NCBI GenBank assembly: GCA_037190805.1 | Contig: JBBCJR010000004.1 | Coordinates: 310,001 to 374,000, forward strand | Direction: 5' to 3' | DNA: 64,000 nt | Source of the DNA: JBBCJR01 sp037190805 | Lineage (GTDB): Bacteria; Pseudomonadota; Alphaproteobacteria; Sphingomonadales; Sphingomonadaceae | In this document: piece by piece, positions 7,379 through 23,743 of the stretch | How the letters are laid out: the number at the start of each line of letters is the position of its first letter | Position numbering within the stretch: position 1 is the first letter of the stretch | The notes under the pieces: generated by a model | What the model saw: the letters and a program-made list of their open reading frames with translations, nothing else | Database searches by the model: none | Told to the model about the DNA's origin: nothing | Translations under genes and position numbers: made by a program

Positions 7379-8638
7379 ATGCGCCGTGTCGTCGTGACTG
7401 GCCTGGGATTGGTGACGCCGCTGGGCGCGGACGTCGAAACTGCGTGGAAGAACATCATCGGCGCAAAATCCGGCGCCGGACCGATCACACGCTTCGACAC
7501 CGAAGGCTATGCCTGCCGCATCGCTTGTGAGTTGAAACCCGCTGATCATCCCTATGGCTTCGACGCCAACAAGCGTGTCGATCACAAGGTGCAGCGTCAG
7601 GTTGATCCCTTCATCGTCTTCGGCATCGACGCCGCCGGCCAGGCGATCGAGGATGCCGGCCTGACCGACATGAGCGAGGAAGAGCGCTATCGCGCCGGCT
7701 GCTCGATCGGCTCCGGCATCGGCGGCCTGCCGGGCATCGCATCGGAATCGATCGTCCTGCACGAAAAGGGCCCGCGCCGGGTCTCGCCGCACTTCGTCCA
7801 CGGCCGGCTAATCAATCTCATTTCCGGCCAGGTGTCGATCAAATATGGCCTGATGGGTCCCAACCACGCTGTCGTCACGGCCTGCTCGACCGGCGCCCAT
7901 TCGATCGGCGATGCCGCGCGGATGATCTCGCTTGGCGACGCCGACGTCATGCTGGCGGGCGGCGCGGAAGGCGCCATCTGCCCCCTCGGCATCGCCGGCT
8001 TCGCCCAGGCGCGGGCGCTGTCGACCGCCTTCAACGACCAACCGGAAAAGGCCAGCCGCCCCTATGACAAGGACCGCGACGGCTTCGTGATGGGCGAAGG
8101 CGCGGGCGTCGTTGTGCTCGAGGAATATGAGCGCGCGAAAAAGCGCGGCGCAAAAATCTATGCCGAGGTCATCGGCTACGGCCTGTCGGGTGACGCCTAT
8201 CACGTCACCGCCCCGCACCCCGAAGGCGCCGGGGGCTTCCGGTCGATGAAGATGGCGCTGGAACGCGCCGGGATGACCCCCAACGACATCGACTATATCA
8301 ACGCCCATGGCACCTCGACCCCGCTGGGCGACGAGTTGGAACTGGGCGCCGTGCGCCGCCTGTTCGGCAGCGCTATCGATCATGTCGCCATGTCGTCGAC
8401 CAAATCGGCGATCGGCCACCTCCTGGGCGGCGCGGGCGCGGTCGAGACGATCTTCTGCATCCTCGCCATGCGCGACGGCGTGCTGCCTCCTACCCTCAAC
8501 CTCGACAACCCGTCCGAGGGCGTGCAGGGCGTCAACCTGGTCCCGCACGTAGCGCAGGAACGCAAGGTGCGCGCCGCGCTGAACAACAGCTTCGGCTTCG
8601 GCGGCACCAATGCCAGCCTGATCGTCCGCGCCGTCTGA
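7379..8638 (+). CDS. fabF: Beta-ketoacyl-ACP synthase II
   Basis: Elongating condensing enzyme of fatty acid synthesis, 419 residues. The catalytic triad is Cys169 in VTACSTGAHS, His310 in INAHGTSTPLGD and His347 in SAIGHLLGGAG. The longer open frame adds MFGGDRA, but the ATG at 7379 is preceded by GGAGGAG and yields the conserved MRRVVVTGLGLVTPLG. It ends with the usual NNSFGFGGTNASLI. It completes the fabD-fabG-acpP-fabF set, and mltG follows 34 bases downstream, a common alphaproteobacterial arrangement. Confidence 0.97.
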   Translation: MRRVVVTGLGLVTPLGADVETAWKNIIGAKSGAGPITRFDTEGYACRIACELKPADHPYGFDANKRVDHKVQRQVDPFIVFGIDAAGQAIEDAGLTDMSEEERYRAGCSIGSGIGGLPGIASESIVLHEKGPRRVSPHFVHGRLINLISGQVSIKYGLMGPNHAVVTACSTGAHSIGDAARMISLGDADVMLAGGAEGAICPLGIAGFAQARALSTAFNDQPEKASRPYDKDRDGFVMGEGAGVVVLEEYERAKKRGAKIYAEVIGYGLSGDAYHVTAPHPEGAGGFRSMKMALERAGMTPNDIDYINAHGTSTPLGDELELGAVRRLFGSAIDHVAMSSTKSAIGHLLGGAGAVETIFCILAMRDGVLPPTLNLDNPSEGVQGVNLVPHVAQERKVRAALNNSFGFGGTNASLIVRAV

Positions 8639-8672
8639 CCCGGATCGCGCGGCGACATCGGAGGATGCACGG

Positions 8673-9635
8673 ATGATGCGCAGGCTGATCATCGTCCTGG
8701 TCGCCGCGCTCGCCATTCTGGGTATCGAAGCGGCACGCGAATGGCGGGGCACCGGTCCCACCGACAACAGCCGGACGGTTCAAATCCCGGCCGGCGCCAC
8801 GCTGACCAGCGCAGCCCGAGCGCTGGAGCAGGACGGCATCATCGCCGATGCGGATCGTTTTCGCATCCTCGCCCGTATTCTGGGCGGGAATGAACCGATC
8901 AAGGCGGGCGAGTTCGCGATTCCGGCCGGTGCCAGCGCCGCGCAGGTGCTTGATATCCTTCAGCACGGCCGCCCCATCCAGCGGCTGATCGCGATCCCCG
9001 AAGGCATGCCCTCGATTCTGGTCCATGAAAAGCTGATGGCCGAACCGCTGCTGACCGGCGACATCCCGGTTCCGGCAGAAGGGTCGATCCTTCCCGACAG
9101 CTACAGCTTCGAACGCGGTGAAAGCCGTGCCGCCGTGCTGAAACGCATGCAGGATGGGATGACCCGCACCCTCGACAGCCTGTGGACGGCACGCAAGCCG
9201 ACGACCGCCGTCACCAGCAAGGCAGACACCATCACCCTGGCGTCGATCGTCGAGAAGGAAACCGGCAAGCCGTCCGAACGGCGCATGGTCGCCGGCGTTT
9301 ACACCAATCGTCTGCGCATGGGGATGCCGCTGCAGGCCGATCCGACCGTCATCTACCCGGTGACAAAGGGCAAGCCCTTGGGCCGGCGCATCCTTCGGTC
9401 CGAATTGATGGCCGACAATGGCTACAACACCTATGCGAAGGCGGGTCTGCCGAAGGGGCCGATCGCCAATCCAGGGCGGGAGTCGATTGCAGCGGTGCTC
9501 GACCCCGAACCGACACAGGCGCTTTATTTCGTCGCCGATGGCAGTGGTGGCCACGTCTTCGCCAATACGCTGGCCGAACATCAGGCCAATGTGCAGAAAT
9601 GGTACGCGATCCGTCGTGAACGGGGCGAAATGTAG
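8673..9635 (+). CDS. mltG: Endolytic peptidoglycan transglycosylase MltG
   Basis: Membrane-anchored lytic transglycosylase that cleaves nascent glycan strands and sets their length. It has 320 residues, with a single N-terminal membrane segment (IIVLVAALAILGI, about residues 5-18), a LysM-like region and the YceG catalytic domain. The catalytic glutamate is in ASIVEKETG near residue 194, followed by YTNRLRMGMPLQADPTVIY. The C-terminal GLPKGPIANPG is a family signature. The start follows a GGAGG box at 8660-8664. It is linked to fabF, coupling envelope lipid and wall synthesis. Confidence 0.95.
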   Translation: MMRRLIIVLVAALAILGIEAAREWRGTGPTDNSRTVQIPAGATLTSAARALEQDGIIADADRFRILARILGGNEPIKAGEFAIPAGASAAQVLDILQHGRPIQRLIAIPEGMPSILVHEKLMAEPLLTGDIPVPAEGSILPDSYSFERGESRAAVLKRMQDGMTRTLDSLWTARKPTTAVTSKADTITLASIVEKETGKPSERRMVAGVYTNRLRMGMPLQADPTVIYPVTKGKPLGRRILRSELMADNGYNTYAKAGLPKGPIANPGRESIAAVLDPEPTQALYFVADGSGGHVFANTLAEHQANVQKWYAIRRERGEM

Positions 9636-9713
9636 CCAAGCGAACCGCTTGACGACTGCCCCTCTCTTCGTGTGTGATCACAAATCCATGACAATCAAAA
9701 TGACGAGGTCATC

Positions 9714-10247
9714 ATGAAGCTTCTTCCGTCACTGACCGCCGCCCTGCTGCTGGGCGTCGCCGCTTGCTCGCCGTCCGGAAGCGAAGCGCCCGCCGGCAAC
9801 GCGTCCGCCGAAGCGGCTGCCGCGACGGTTGTCGATCCTGCCGCCGTCGAGGCGGAGGTGCGTACCTTCATCGAAACCTATAACGGCTATTACGGCGCCA
9901 ACGACGTCGACCAGTATTTCGCGTCATTCGATCCGGCGCTGACCCAGTGGTGGCCCACGGGCCGCGTCGACCTTCCCACTTATGAGAAGTCGTGGCGCGA
10001 AGGTGTCGCCAAGGGTGGCGGCAACAGCTCCGTCAAGGTCGAGGACCTTCAGGTCCAGGTCTCGCCCAGCGGTGACGCGGCGATCGCGACCTATGTTCTC
10101 GAAGTCGTTGGCCGCCGTGACGGCAAGCCGGTGACCGAAGTCGAGCGCAACCAGGAAACGGACGTGCTGTTCAAGAAGGACGGCGTCTGGAAGATCGTTC
10201 ACGTCAATTACGGTCCGGCCCGTCCGCCCCGCCCGGCCGCCAACTAA
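9714..10247 (+). CDS. Lipoprotein with SnoaL/NTF2-like domain
   Basis: 177-residue secreted protein with a lipobox LGVAAC, the lipidated Cys being residue 19, then an Ala/Ser/Gly-rich linker. From about residue 45 an NTF2-like (DUF4440/SnoaL) fold can be read: the helix VRTFIETYNGYYGANDVDQYFASF, WWPTGRVDLPTYEKSWREG, and the closing strands ATYVLEVVG and DVLFKKDGVWKIVHVNYG. Members of this superfamily bind small molecules or act as enzymes, and no specific function can be given. It follows mltG by about 80 bases and ends before a clear terminator. Confidence 0.8.
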   Translation: MKLLPSLTAALLLGVAACSPSGSEAPAGNASAEAAAATVVDPAAVEAEVRTFIETYNGYYGANDVDQYFASFDPALTQWWPTGRVDLPTYEKSWREGVAKGGGNSSVKVEDLQVQVSPSGDAAIATYVLEVVGRRDGKPVTEVERNQETDVLFKKDGVWKIVHVNYGPARPPRPAAN

Positions 10248-10252
10248 GCGCG

Positions 10253-10282
10253 AAGGGGGCCTGACCGGCCCCCTTCCCTTCC
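10253..10282 (+). terminator. Terminator hairpin after the lipoprotein gene
   Basis: AAGGGGGCC (10253-10261) pairs perfectly with GGCCCCCTT (10267-10275) around a five-base loop, followed by CCCTTCC. It lies directly after the stop codon. Confidence 0.75.
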
Positions 10283-10299
10283 GGTCCGACCGGACATTG

Positions 10300-10331
10300 A
10301 AAACCCCGCCGGCGTGAACCGGCGGGGTTTT
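10300..10331. terminator. Symmetric terminator serving rpoC from the other side
   Basis: AAAACCCCGCCGG (10300-10312) pairs over 13 bp with 10319-10331 around a six-base loop. Runs of A and T at the ends of the stem make it a terminator in both directions. It lies 30 bases beyond the rpoC stop codon. Confidence 0.9.
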
Positions 10332-10360
10332 CTTTCACTTCAGGCTGTGAGGGCGGCGGT

Positions 10361-14635
<4,275 letters not shown>

Positions 14636-14710
14636 GCCCTAAACTCCTTCCGCTGGCCCTGTCGGGGTCCGGCGGCATGCCCCTGATGCAGCGAGGCGCC
14701 TGAATGACAC

Positions 14711-14735
14711 CCCTCCCGCGTGGCCCGCGGGAGGG
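14711..14735 (-). other. Intercistronic stem-loop between rpoB and rpoC
   Basis: CCCTCCCGCG (14711-14720) pairs perfectly with CGCGGGAGGG (14726-14735) around a five-base loop. On the rpoBC transcript no U-run follows, so RNA processing or stability is more likely than termination. Confidence 0.7.
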
Positions 14736-14756
14736 AAACTTGGGGGAGCACGGCGG

Positions 14757-18908
<4,152 letters not shown>

Positions 18909-18970
18909 ATCGATGTGTCGCCTCTTCGATCAATTCGTTCACCGGCTTGAACCGGCCAAGGCACTCAGAA

Positions 18971-19012
18971 ACAACAAAAGCCGCAGGCCACCCAAGCGGG
19001 CAACCGCAGCTT
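18971..19012 (-). promoter_or_regulatory. Stem-loop with U-rich tail in the rpoB leader (attenuator candidate)
   Basis: On the rpoB strand AAGCTGCGG (19012-19004) pairs with CCTGCGGCTT (18987-18978) through nine pairs including two wobbles. An inner GCCC/GGGT helix extends the rod, and TTTTGTTGTTT follows. This has the form of an intrinsic terminator placed 60 bases before rpoB and 80 bases after the promoter, so it may attenuate rpoBC. A relic of an L10-type leader is another possibility. Confidence 0.6.
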
Positions 19013-19097
19013 CTGCGTCCTGATCCACGGGCCGACCAATGCGTACGACGCGCTGCGCAAGGCGCGCCATGTCCCGAACGGCTGTGGTGAGGGAGCG

Positions 19098-19126
19098 GAT
19101 ATAGGTAGGCTGTTGGAGGCTGTCAA
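19098..19126 (-). promoter_or_regulatory. Near-consensus sigma-70 promoter of rpoBC
   Basis: On the minus strand TTGACA (19126-19121) is followed after exactly 17 bases by TATATC (19103-19098). The -35 box lies inside an inverted repeat, CTGTTGGAGG at 19110-19119 with CCTCCGACAG at 19129-19138 (nine of ten bases match). Transcription would start near 19091, giving a leader of about 180 bases. Confidence 0.85.
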
Positions 19127-19169
19127 ATCCTCCGACAGTCCACCATCGGCGCATTCGATTGGGAAAGGA

Positions 19170-20441
19170 TCATGGCGGCCCCGACCTGTCCCTGCCCGCG
19201 TCCGGAGAGACGGCTACGATTGCCCCTTCGTCACCGGCGAAACCGGAGTCCGGCGATGGCTCACCCGCCGATCGCCGCGCCACGAGAAGAGACGCAATTA
19301 ACGCCATCATGCAGAGAGCGCCCACGAACAGGACGACGGCGGACCACCCTCCCCGATCCCAGGCGACACCGCTCAATGTACCAAGAACGCTCGATCCCAG
19401 ATAGTAGGCGACGAGATAGAGGGCCGATGCGTGGCCGCGCAGCACCCCGGCGCGATGGCTGACCCAGCTGGACGCGACGCTATGGGCGCCGAAGAAACCG
19501 ATGGTGGCGATCCCCACTCCGATGACGATGACCCACAGGGTGTTCGATAACGTCACCAGCGTTCCGACAAGAACGATCAGGACCGGCCGCCACAGCACGC
19601 GTCCGAATCCCAACCGGGACGCCATCCTGCCGAAGAACAGCGAGCTGACCGACCCGAACAGATAGAGCAGGAACAGTGTTCCGATCTCCGCCTGGCCAAG
19701 CGCGAACGGCGGCTCGCTCAGCTTGAAACCGATGAAGTTGAACAGGCTGACAAAGGCCCCCATCACCAGGAAGCTTTCCAGATAAAGCAGGTTCAAGGCG
19801 GGATCGGCAACGGCCGCGCGATAGCTGCGGACTTCCGTGGCGGGCGAAACCCGCGATCGGGTCCCGGCGCCGGCAGCGGGCGCGCAGGCGGCGAACAGGC
19901 CAGCCGCCACCAGCCCGCACCCACCCATCACGCCCAGGGCGATCCGCCAGTCGGCAGCATGGGCGACCCATGCCACCCCCACCCGACCGAACATCCCGCC
20001 GAACGCCACTCCGGCGATATAGCGGCCCATCAACTGGGGAACGGCCGCAGGTTCCACCTCCTCGGCGATATAGGCCATGGCGATCGCCGGCACGCCGGCC
20101 AGGGCAATGCCCGACAGACCGCGCAGGACAAGAAACAGAGACCAGCTGTGCGTCGCGGCGACAACAACCCCCAACAGAGCCGCCAGCGACAGCGAGCTCA
20201 GAATGATCGCGCGGCGACCAATGAGATTGGCGATGATGGGGGCGAACAGCAGCGCGATCGCCATGGGCCCGGTCGCGCTGGACACGGCGGCGCTGGCCCC
20301 GGCCGCCGTCAGACCGAAGCTCGACGCGAACTCCGGCAACAGCGGCTGCACGCCATAGAGGAGAGAAAAGGTCGAGAAGCCGGCCATGACGATGGCGATC
20401 GACAGCCGACGATAGTCGCGGGTTCCCGGCCGGATCATCAT
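19170..20441 (-). CDS. MFS transporter, YnfM-like
   Basis: Twelve-segment major facilitator of about 423 residues. The N-terminal half has the pattern FSLLYGVQPLLPEFASSFGL, which resembles the YnfM/DHA1 group, and the A-like loop IIANLIGRRAII. A hydrophilic central loop (about residues 195-215) separates the halves. The open frame begins at a TTG at 20456. The first ATG is at 20441, with another one codon later, and neither has a strong ribosome binding site, so the start is uncertain. The C-terminus is an unusual polar tail ending RDRSGPP. It lies upstream of rpoB on the same strand. The substrate is unknown; drug or sugar efflux is typical for the group. Confidence 0.85.
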   Translation of the reverse strand: MMIRPGTRDYRRLSIAIVMAGFSTFSLLYGVQPLLPEFASSFGLTAAGASAAVSSATGPMAIALLFAPIIANLIGRRAIILSSLSLAALLGVVVAATHSWSLFLVLRGLSGIALAGVPAIAMAYIAEEVEPAAVPQLMGRYIAGVAFGGMFGRVGVAWVAHAADWRIALGVMGGCGLVAAGLFAACAPAAGAGTRSRVSPATEVRSYRAAVADPALNLLYLESFLVMGAFVSLFNFIGFKLSEPPFALGQAEIGTLFLLYLFGSVSSLFFGRMASRLGFGRVLWRPVLIVLVGTLVTLSNTLWVIVIGVGIATIGFFGAHSVASSWVSHRAGVLRGHASALYLVAYYLGSSVLGTLSGVAWDRGGWSAVVLFVGALCMMALIASLLVARRSAGEPSPDSGFAGDEGAIVAVSPDAGRDRSGPP

Positions 20442-20520
20442 TCCGCTCGCGAGCAAGTGCCGTCATGATCGAAGGAACGGTGCCCGACAGGCATGCCAGC
20501 GACCATGACGGCGGAACCGA

Positions 20521-21831
20521 TTACTGAACCATCTTGCCGTTGCTCTTGAAGACCGTTCCACCCTTCATCACGAACTCGACATTCTGGAGGACCGTGATGT
20601 CGTCGAGGGGATTGCCCTTCACCGCGACGATATCGGCGAACCTGTTCGGCGCGATCGTGCCGATGTCGTTCGCCGCGCCCAGCAGGTTCGCCGCCCCCTG
20701 GGTGTAGGTGAGGATCGCGTCGCGCGGCGTCAGCCCCGCCTTCACCATCAGGGCGAACTCCTCGGCCTTGTTACGGTTGCCGCCGGCGCCCTGGTCGGTC
20801 CCGAAGGCAATCCGGACCCCGGCACGATAGGCACGCCGCAACGTCTCCACCATGACAGGCACCACGGCCTTGGCCTTGTCGGCCACCGTTGGCGGCAGGG
20901 TTTCGGGCCGGTTCACCGCCTGCTCGTGAACGACATCCGCGACCAGCAGCGTCGGGACCAGATAGGTGCCGTGCTCCTTCATCAGCTTAAAGCTCTCATC
21001 ATTCGAAAAGCTGCCATGCTCGATCGAATCGACGCCTGCCTTGATGGCAGCGTTGATGGCGTCGGTGCCATGGGCGTGTGCCGCCACCTTCATGCCCAGC
21101 GCATGCGCTGTCTGGACGGCCGCGCGCATCTCGGCTTCGGTCATCAGCATCGCCTGGGGGTCATCGCCGATCGAGGTGACACCGCCGGACGGGTAGATCT
21201 TGATGAGGTCCGCGCCGCGCCGGTGATGCGAACGAACCCGCCTGACCATCTCATCCACGCCATCGGCGATTGAATTCGGACGATTGTCGAAGTGAATATC
21301 GGGGCGCATGCCGTTGGCGGGGTCGGAATGGCCCCCGGTCGGTCCGATCTGCTCCATCGACGACCACAGCCGCGGGCCGACAACCTTGCCGGACTCGATC
21401 GCGCGCTTCAGCGCCGGCGCGGTCAGCGGGCCGGAGCCCAGATCGCGTGTGCTGGTGAAGCCCGTCGAAATCTGGATGCGTGCGTTGACCACCGCATTGA
21501 TCACCGCGTCGCCGTCGGTCAGCACGAAACGGTTGATGGGTCGGCGATCGCCGGTGTTGGAAAGATGATCATGGCTTTCGATGAAGCCGGGCAGCACCGT
21601 CATGCCGCTGAGGTCGATCACCTCCGCGCCATTTGCATCGACAAAGCCGTTCACGATCTGGGTAATACGGTCGTCCTTGACCAGGATCGAAACCCGGTCC
21701 CGGATGTTGCCGTCGATGCCATCGATGATCCGACCGGCGTGAATTACCTGATCCTTCGCCATCAACGGCGAGGCACATGATGCCAGCAGGATCAGCAGTC
21801 CCGCCCGTTTTCCCTTATGCTTCAAGCTCAT
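20521..21831 (-). CDS. Secreted amidohydrolase-family metallohydrolase
   Basis: Protein of 436 residues with a signal peptide (KRAGLLILLASCASPLMA). A Cys at residue 19 lies in an imperfect lipobox-like context. The mature part is a metal-dependent amidohydrolase of the imidazolonepropionase/prolidase-like group: HAGRIIDG, the metal pair H-D-H in VLPGFIESHDHL, the metal-bridging Lys region DLIKIYPSGG, the His ligands KVAAHAHG and SIEHGSF, and the Asp of AFGTDQG. Such proteins hydrolyse Xaa-Pro dipeptides, mycotoxin amides or lactones; the substrate here is unknown. It is divergent from the LysR gene, which may control it. Confidence 0.87.
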   Translation of the reverse strand: MSLKHKGKRAGLLILLASCASPLMAKDQVIHAGRIIDGIDGNIRDRVSILVKDDRITQIVNGFVDANGAEVIDLSGMTVLPGFIESHDHLSNTGDRRPINRFVLTDGDAVINAVVNARIQISTGFTSTRDLGSGPLTAPALKRAIESGKVVGPRLWSSMEQIGPTGGHSDPANGMRPDIHFDNRPNSIADGVDEMVRRVRSHHRRGADLIKIYPSGGVTSIGDDPQAMLMTEAEMRAAVQTAHALGMKVAAHAHGTDAINAAIKAGVDSIEHGSFSNDESFKLMKEHGTYLVPTLLVADVVHEQAVNRPETLPPTVADKAKAVVPVMVETLRRAYRAGVRIAFGTDQGAGGNRNKAEEFALMVKAGLTPRDAILTYTQGAANLLGAANDIGTIAPNRFADIVAVKGNPLDDITVLQNVEFVMKGGTVFKSNGKMVQ

Positions 21832-22196
21832 GATCCACCCACGATAGATATTTTATGAAGAAGGAGCCGATCCGACCGACCGTCCCCCTTTTTATGATGG
21901 CGGATTGGTAGAACATCTCCCTCCGCGACGCCATGCCCGCCCGCACTGATCGCTTGGCAAATCCTGTAGACGAAGGAGGCAGAAATGCGCGGTGACGCTC
22001 TCCTCCGACCTTGCTCTCGTTGTCGTCGTTCATGAGGGTCGAGCTAGGTCGCCATTCTCAACGAAGATCGCTCTGTCGGTGACGAAATCCCCGCAGGTTG
22101 TCATTCTGACGAGAGCGGCACACCGTCGTTTACCAAGCGTCAAAATGATTGCATTCGTACAGCCCCATTTTATGCTTCTTTCGAAGCTCTCGCGCA
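21832..22196. other. Intergenic region between divergent amidohydrolase and LysR genes
   Basis: No gene was seen in these 365 bases. The sequence is clearly richer in A+T than its surroundings. A TAAAAT on the minus strand (21850-21855) is a possible -10 box for the amidohydrolase, but no good -35 box goes with it. No clear LysR T-N11-A site was identified by eye. Confidence 0.5.
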
Positions 22197-23132
22197 GTGA
22201 ATTCAGGGGATTTAATCATTCGTCCGATCGATATTGATCTGAACCTGCTTCGTATATTGCTCGTGTTACTCGAAACCCGCAGCGTGACCGGAGCGGCCCG
22301 GAAGCTTGCCATCAGTCAGCCCGCCGCCAGCCGCTCACTCGCGCAGTTGCGAACCGCCTTTCAAGATCCCCTGCTGATTCGGACCAATCGCGGCATGGAG
22401 TTGACCCGCAGGGGCGAGGAATTGATCGAACCGCTGCGCGATTGGCTGGCCACCACCACATCGCTCTTCACCATGAAGGATTTCGACCCCCGCACATTGG
22501 AGCGGACCTTCCGCATCTCGTCCACAGACTTTGGCGTGTTTTCGACTTTATCCACCTTGCTGCGCACCTTCGGGGAGCAGGCTCCCAATGCGTCGATCGA
22601 AATCGTTCCCTTTGACGATACGATGATCGGGCGACTGGGGTCAGGCGAACTGGATCTCGTTGTGACCGGTAGAAAGCCGGATTTCAGCGCGACATATGGT
22701 TGCCATCTGTTCAGGGAAAGCTGCAGTTGCCTGATGCGCGCCGGCCACCCCGCCTGGAGCGACGACGGGAAGGCGCTTTCTCTGGAGCGCTTCCTCGAAT
22801 GGCCGCACATCAGCGTTGTGGTGGGCGAATCCGGCGTCGATCACATCAGCCTGTTTCTGGCTGAACGCGACCTCCAGCGGAACGTCATGGCGACCCTGCC
22901 CTATTTTCAGGCCGTCCCGCATCTCGTGCAAGATTCAGATGCCATCGCAACGCTGCCCGACAGCCTCGTCCGGACGTTTTCCGCCGACCCGCGCTTCGTA
23001 TCCATGCCGGCACCGACCGAAATCGCGGCGTTCGACTATTGGGTCCTGTGGCATGAGCGCAGCCGGCGCGATCCGGCGACCTTGTGGGTCATAGACCTGC
23101 TGGTGGCCGCCTGTGCAGAAATGGCCGACTGA
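22197..23132 (+). CDS. LysR-family transcriptional regulator
   Basis: LysR-type regulator of about 311 residues. The winged HTH reads DLNLLRILLVLLETRSVTGA, then ARKLAISQPAASRSLAQLR and FQDPLLIRTNRGMELT, in the NodD-like style. The effector domain follows, with LVVTGRKPDF and a long C-terminal lobe. The frame opens at a TTG at 22149, but the conserved domain starts later. A GTG at 22197 is preferred here, and an ATT after GGGGAT near 22211 is also possible, so the start is uncertain. It is divergent from the amidohydrolase, the usual LysR arrangement, and convergent with the cytochrome b561 gene. Confidence 0.85.
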   Translation: MNSGDLIIRPIDIDLNLLRILLVLLETRSVTGAARKLAISQPAASRSLAQLRTAFQDPLLIRTNRGMELTRRGEELIEPLRDWLATTTSLFTMKDFDPRTLERTFRISSTDFGVFSTLSTLLRTFGEQAPNASIEIVPFDDTMIGRLGSGELDLVVTGRKPDFSATYGCHLFRESCSCLMRAGHPAWSDDGKALSLERFLEWPHISVVVGESGVDHISLFLAERDLQRNVMATLPYFQAVPHLVQDSDAIATLPDSLVRTFSADPRFVSMPAPTEIAAFDYWVLWHERSRRDPATLWVIDLLVAACAEMAD

Positions 23133-23163
23133 ATTCGGCCACCCCTGAGCGGCTGCGAAGCGA

Positions 23164-23724
23164 TCACGCCGCCCGCGTTCCCAGCATCCTGGCGGCCACG
23201 TCGTCACGCCACCAGAAGCGGTGCACGAGAACCATCAGGATATGCCCCGCGATCAGCGCCAGCAGCGTCCAGGCCAACGTGGAATGCAGCAGATTTGCCG
23301 GCGCCGTCATCCATTCGATCTCGTTGCCGGTTGCGGCGCGAAGTTCGGTACCGAACAGCTTCACCGGCTTGCCGCTGCCGAACATCCGCAGCAACGCTAG
23401 GGTAGGGACGATCAGCATGAGCGCGTACAGCGCGATATGGCCGATCTTCGCGAAACCGCCGATCAGACCCTGATGGTAGGCCGGCCGCGAGGCAGACTGG
23501 CCAAGCGCCCAGCCAACCCGGATCAGGACGAGACACCACAGCACAGTGCCAACCGAAGCGTGCGTCCCCACCCAGAAGCCGGTCAGAGGCACCCGCCCCA
23601 GCACCTCCTTCAACACCATACCGGTGAACTGCCAAAGAAGAATAACCGCCATCGTCCAATGGAGGAAGCGGGTGAGCGCGCCATAACGGTTCGGTCCATC
23701 CTTCATCGTCAAATCCATCTCCAA
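23164..23724 (-). CDS. Cytochrome b561 family protein
   Basis: 186-residue four-helix membrane cytochrome. It begins with the family pattern RYGALTRFLHWTMAVILLWQF, whose His is a heme ligand. Further His ligand candidates are in GTHASVG, and in LHSTLAWTLLALIAGHILMVLVHRFWW near the C-terminus. Bacterial CybB-type proteins oxidise quinol or pass electrons across the membrane. It lies 19 bases downstream of the esterase on the same strand, so the two may be co-transcribed from the iron-regulated-looking promoter. A role in reducing ferric siderophore is possible but is inference only. Confidence 0.88.
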   Translation of the reverse strand: MEMDLTMKDGPNRYGALTRFLHWTMAVILLWQFTGMVLKEVLGRVPLTGFWVGTHASVGTVLWCLVLIRVGWALGQSASRPAYHQGLIGGFAKIGHIALYALMLIVPTLALLRMFGSGKPVKLFGTELRAATGNEIEWMTAPANLLHSTLAWTLLALIAGHILMVLVHRFWWRDDVAARMLGTRAA

Positions 23725-23743
23725 CTGCGCTAAAAGTGATATT

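Noticed and set aside
18939..19154. 71-codon frame upstream of rpoB on the same strand
   Set aside because: It spans the rpoB promoter and leader hairpin, and its upstream end lies before the transcription start, so it is unlikely to be translated.
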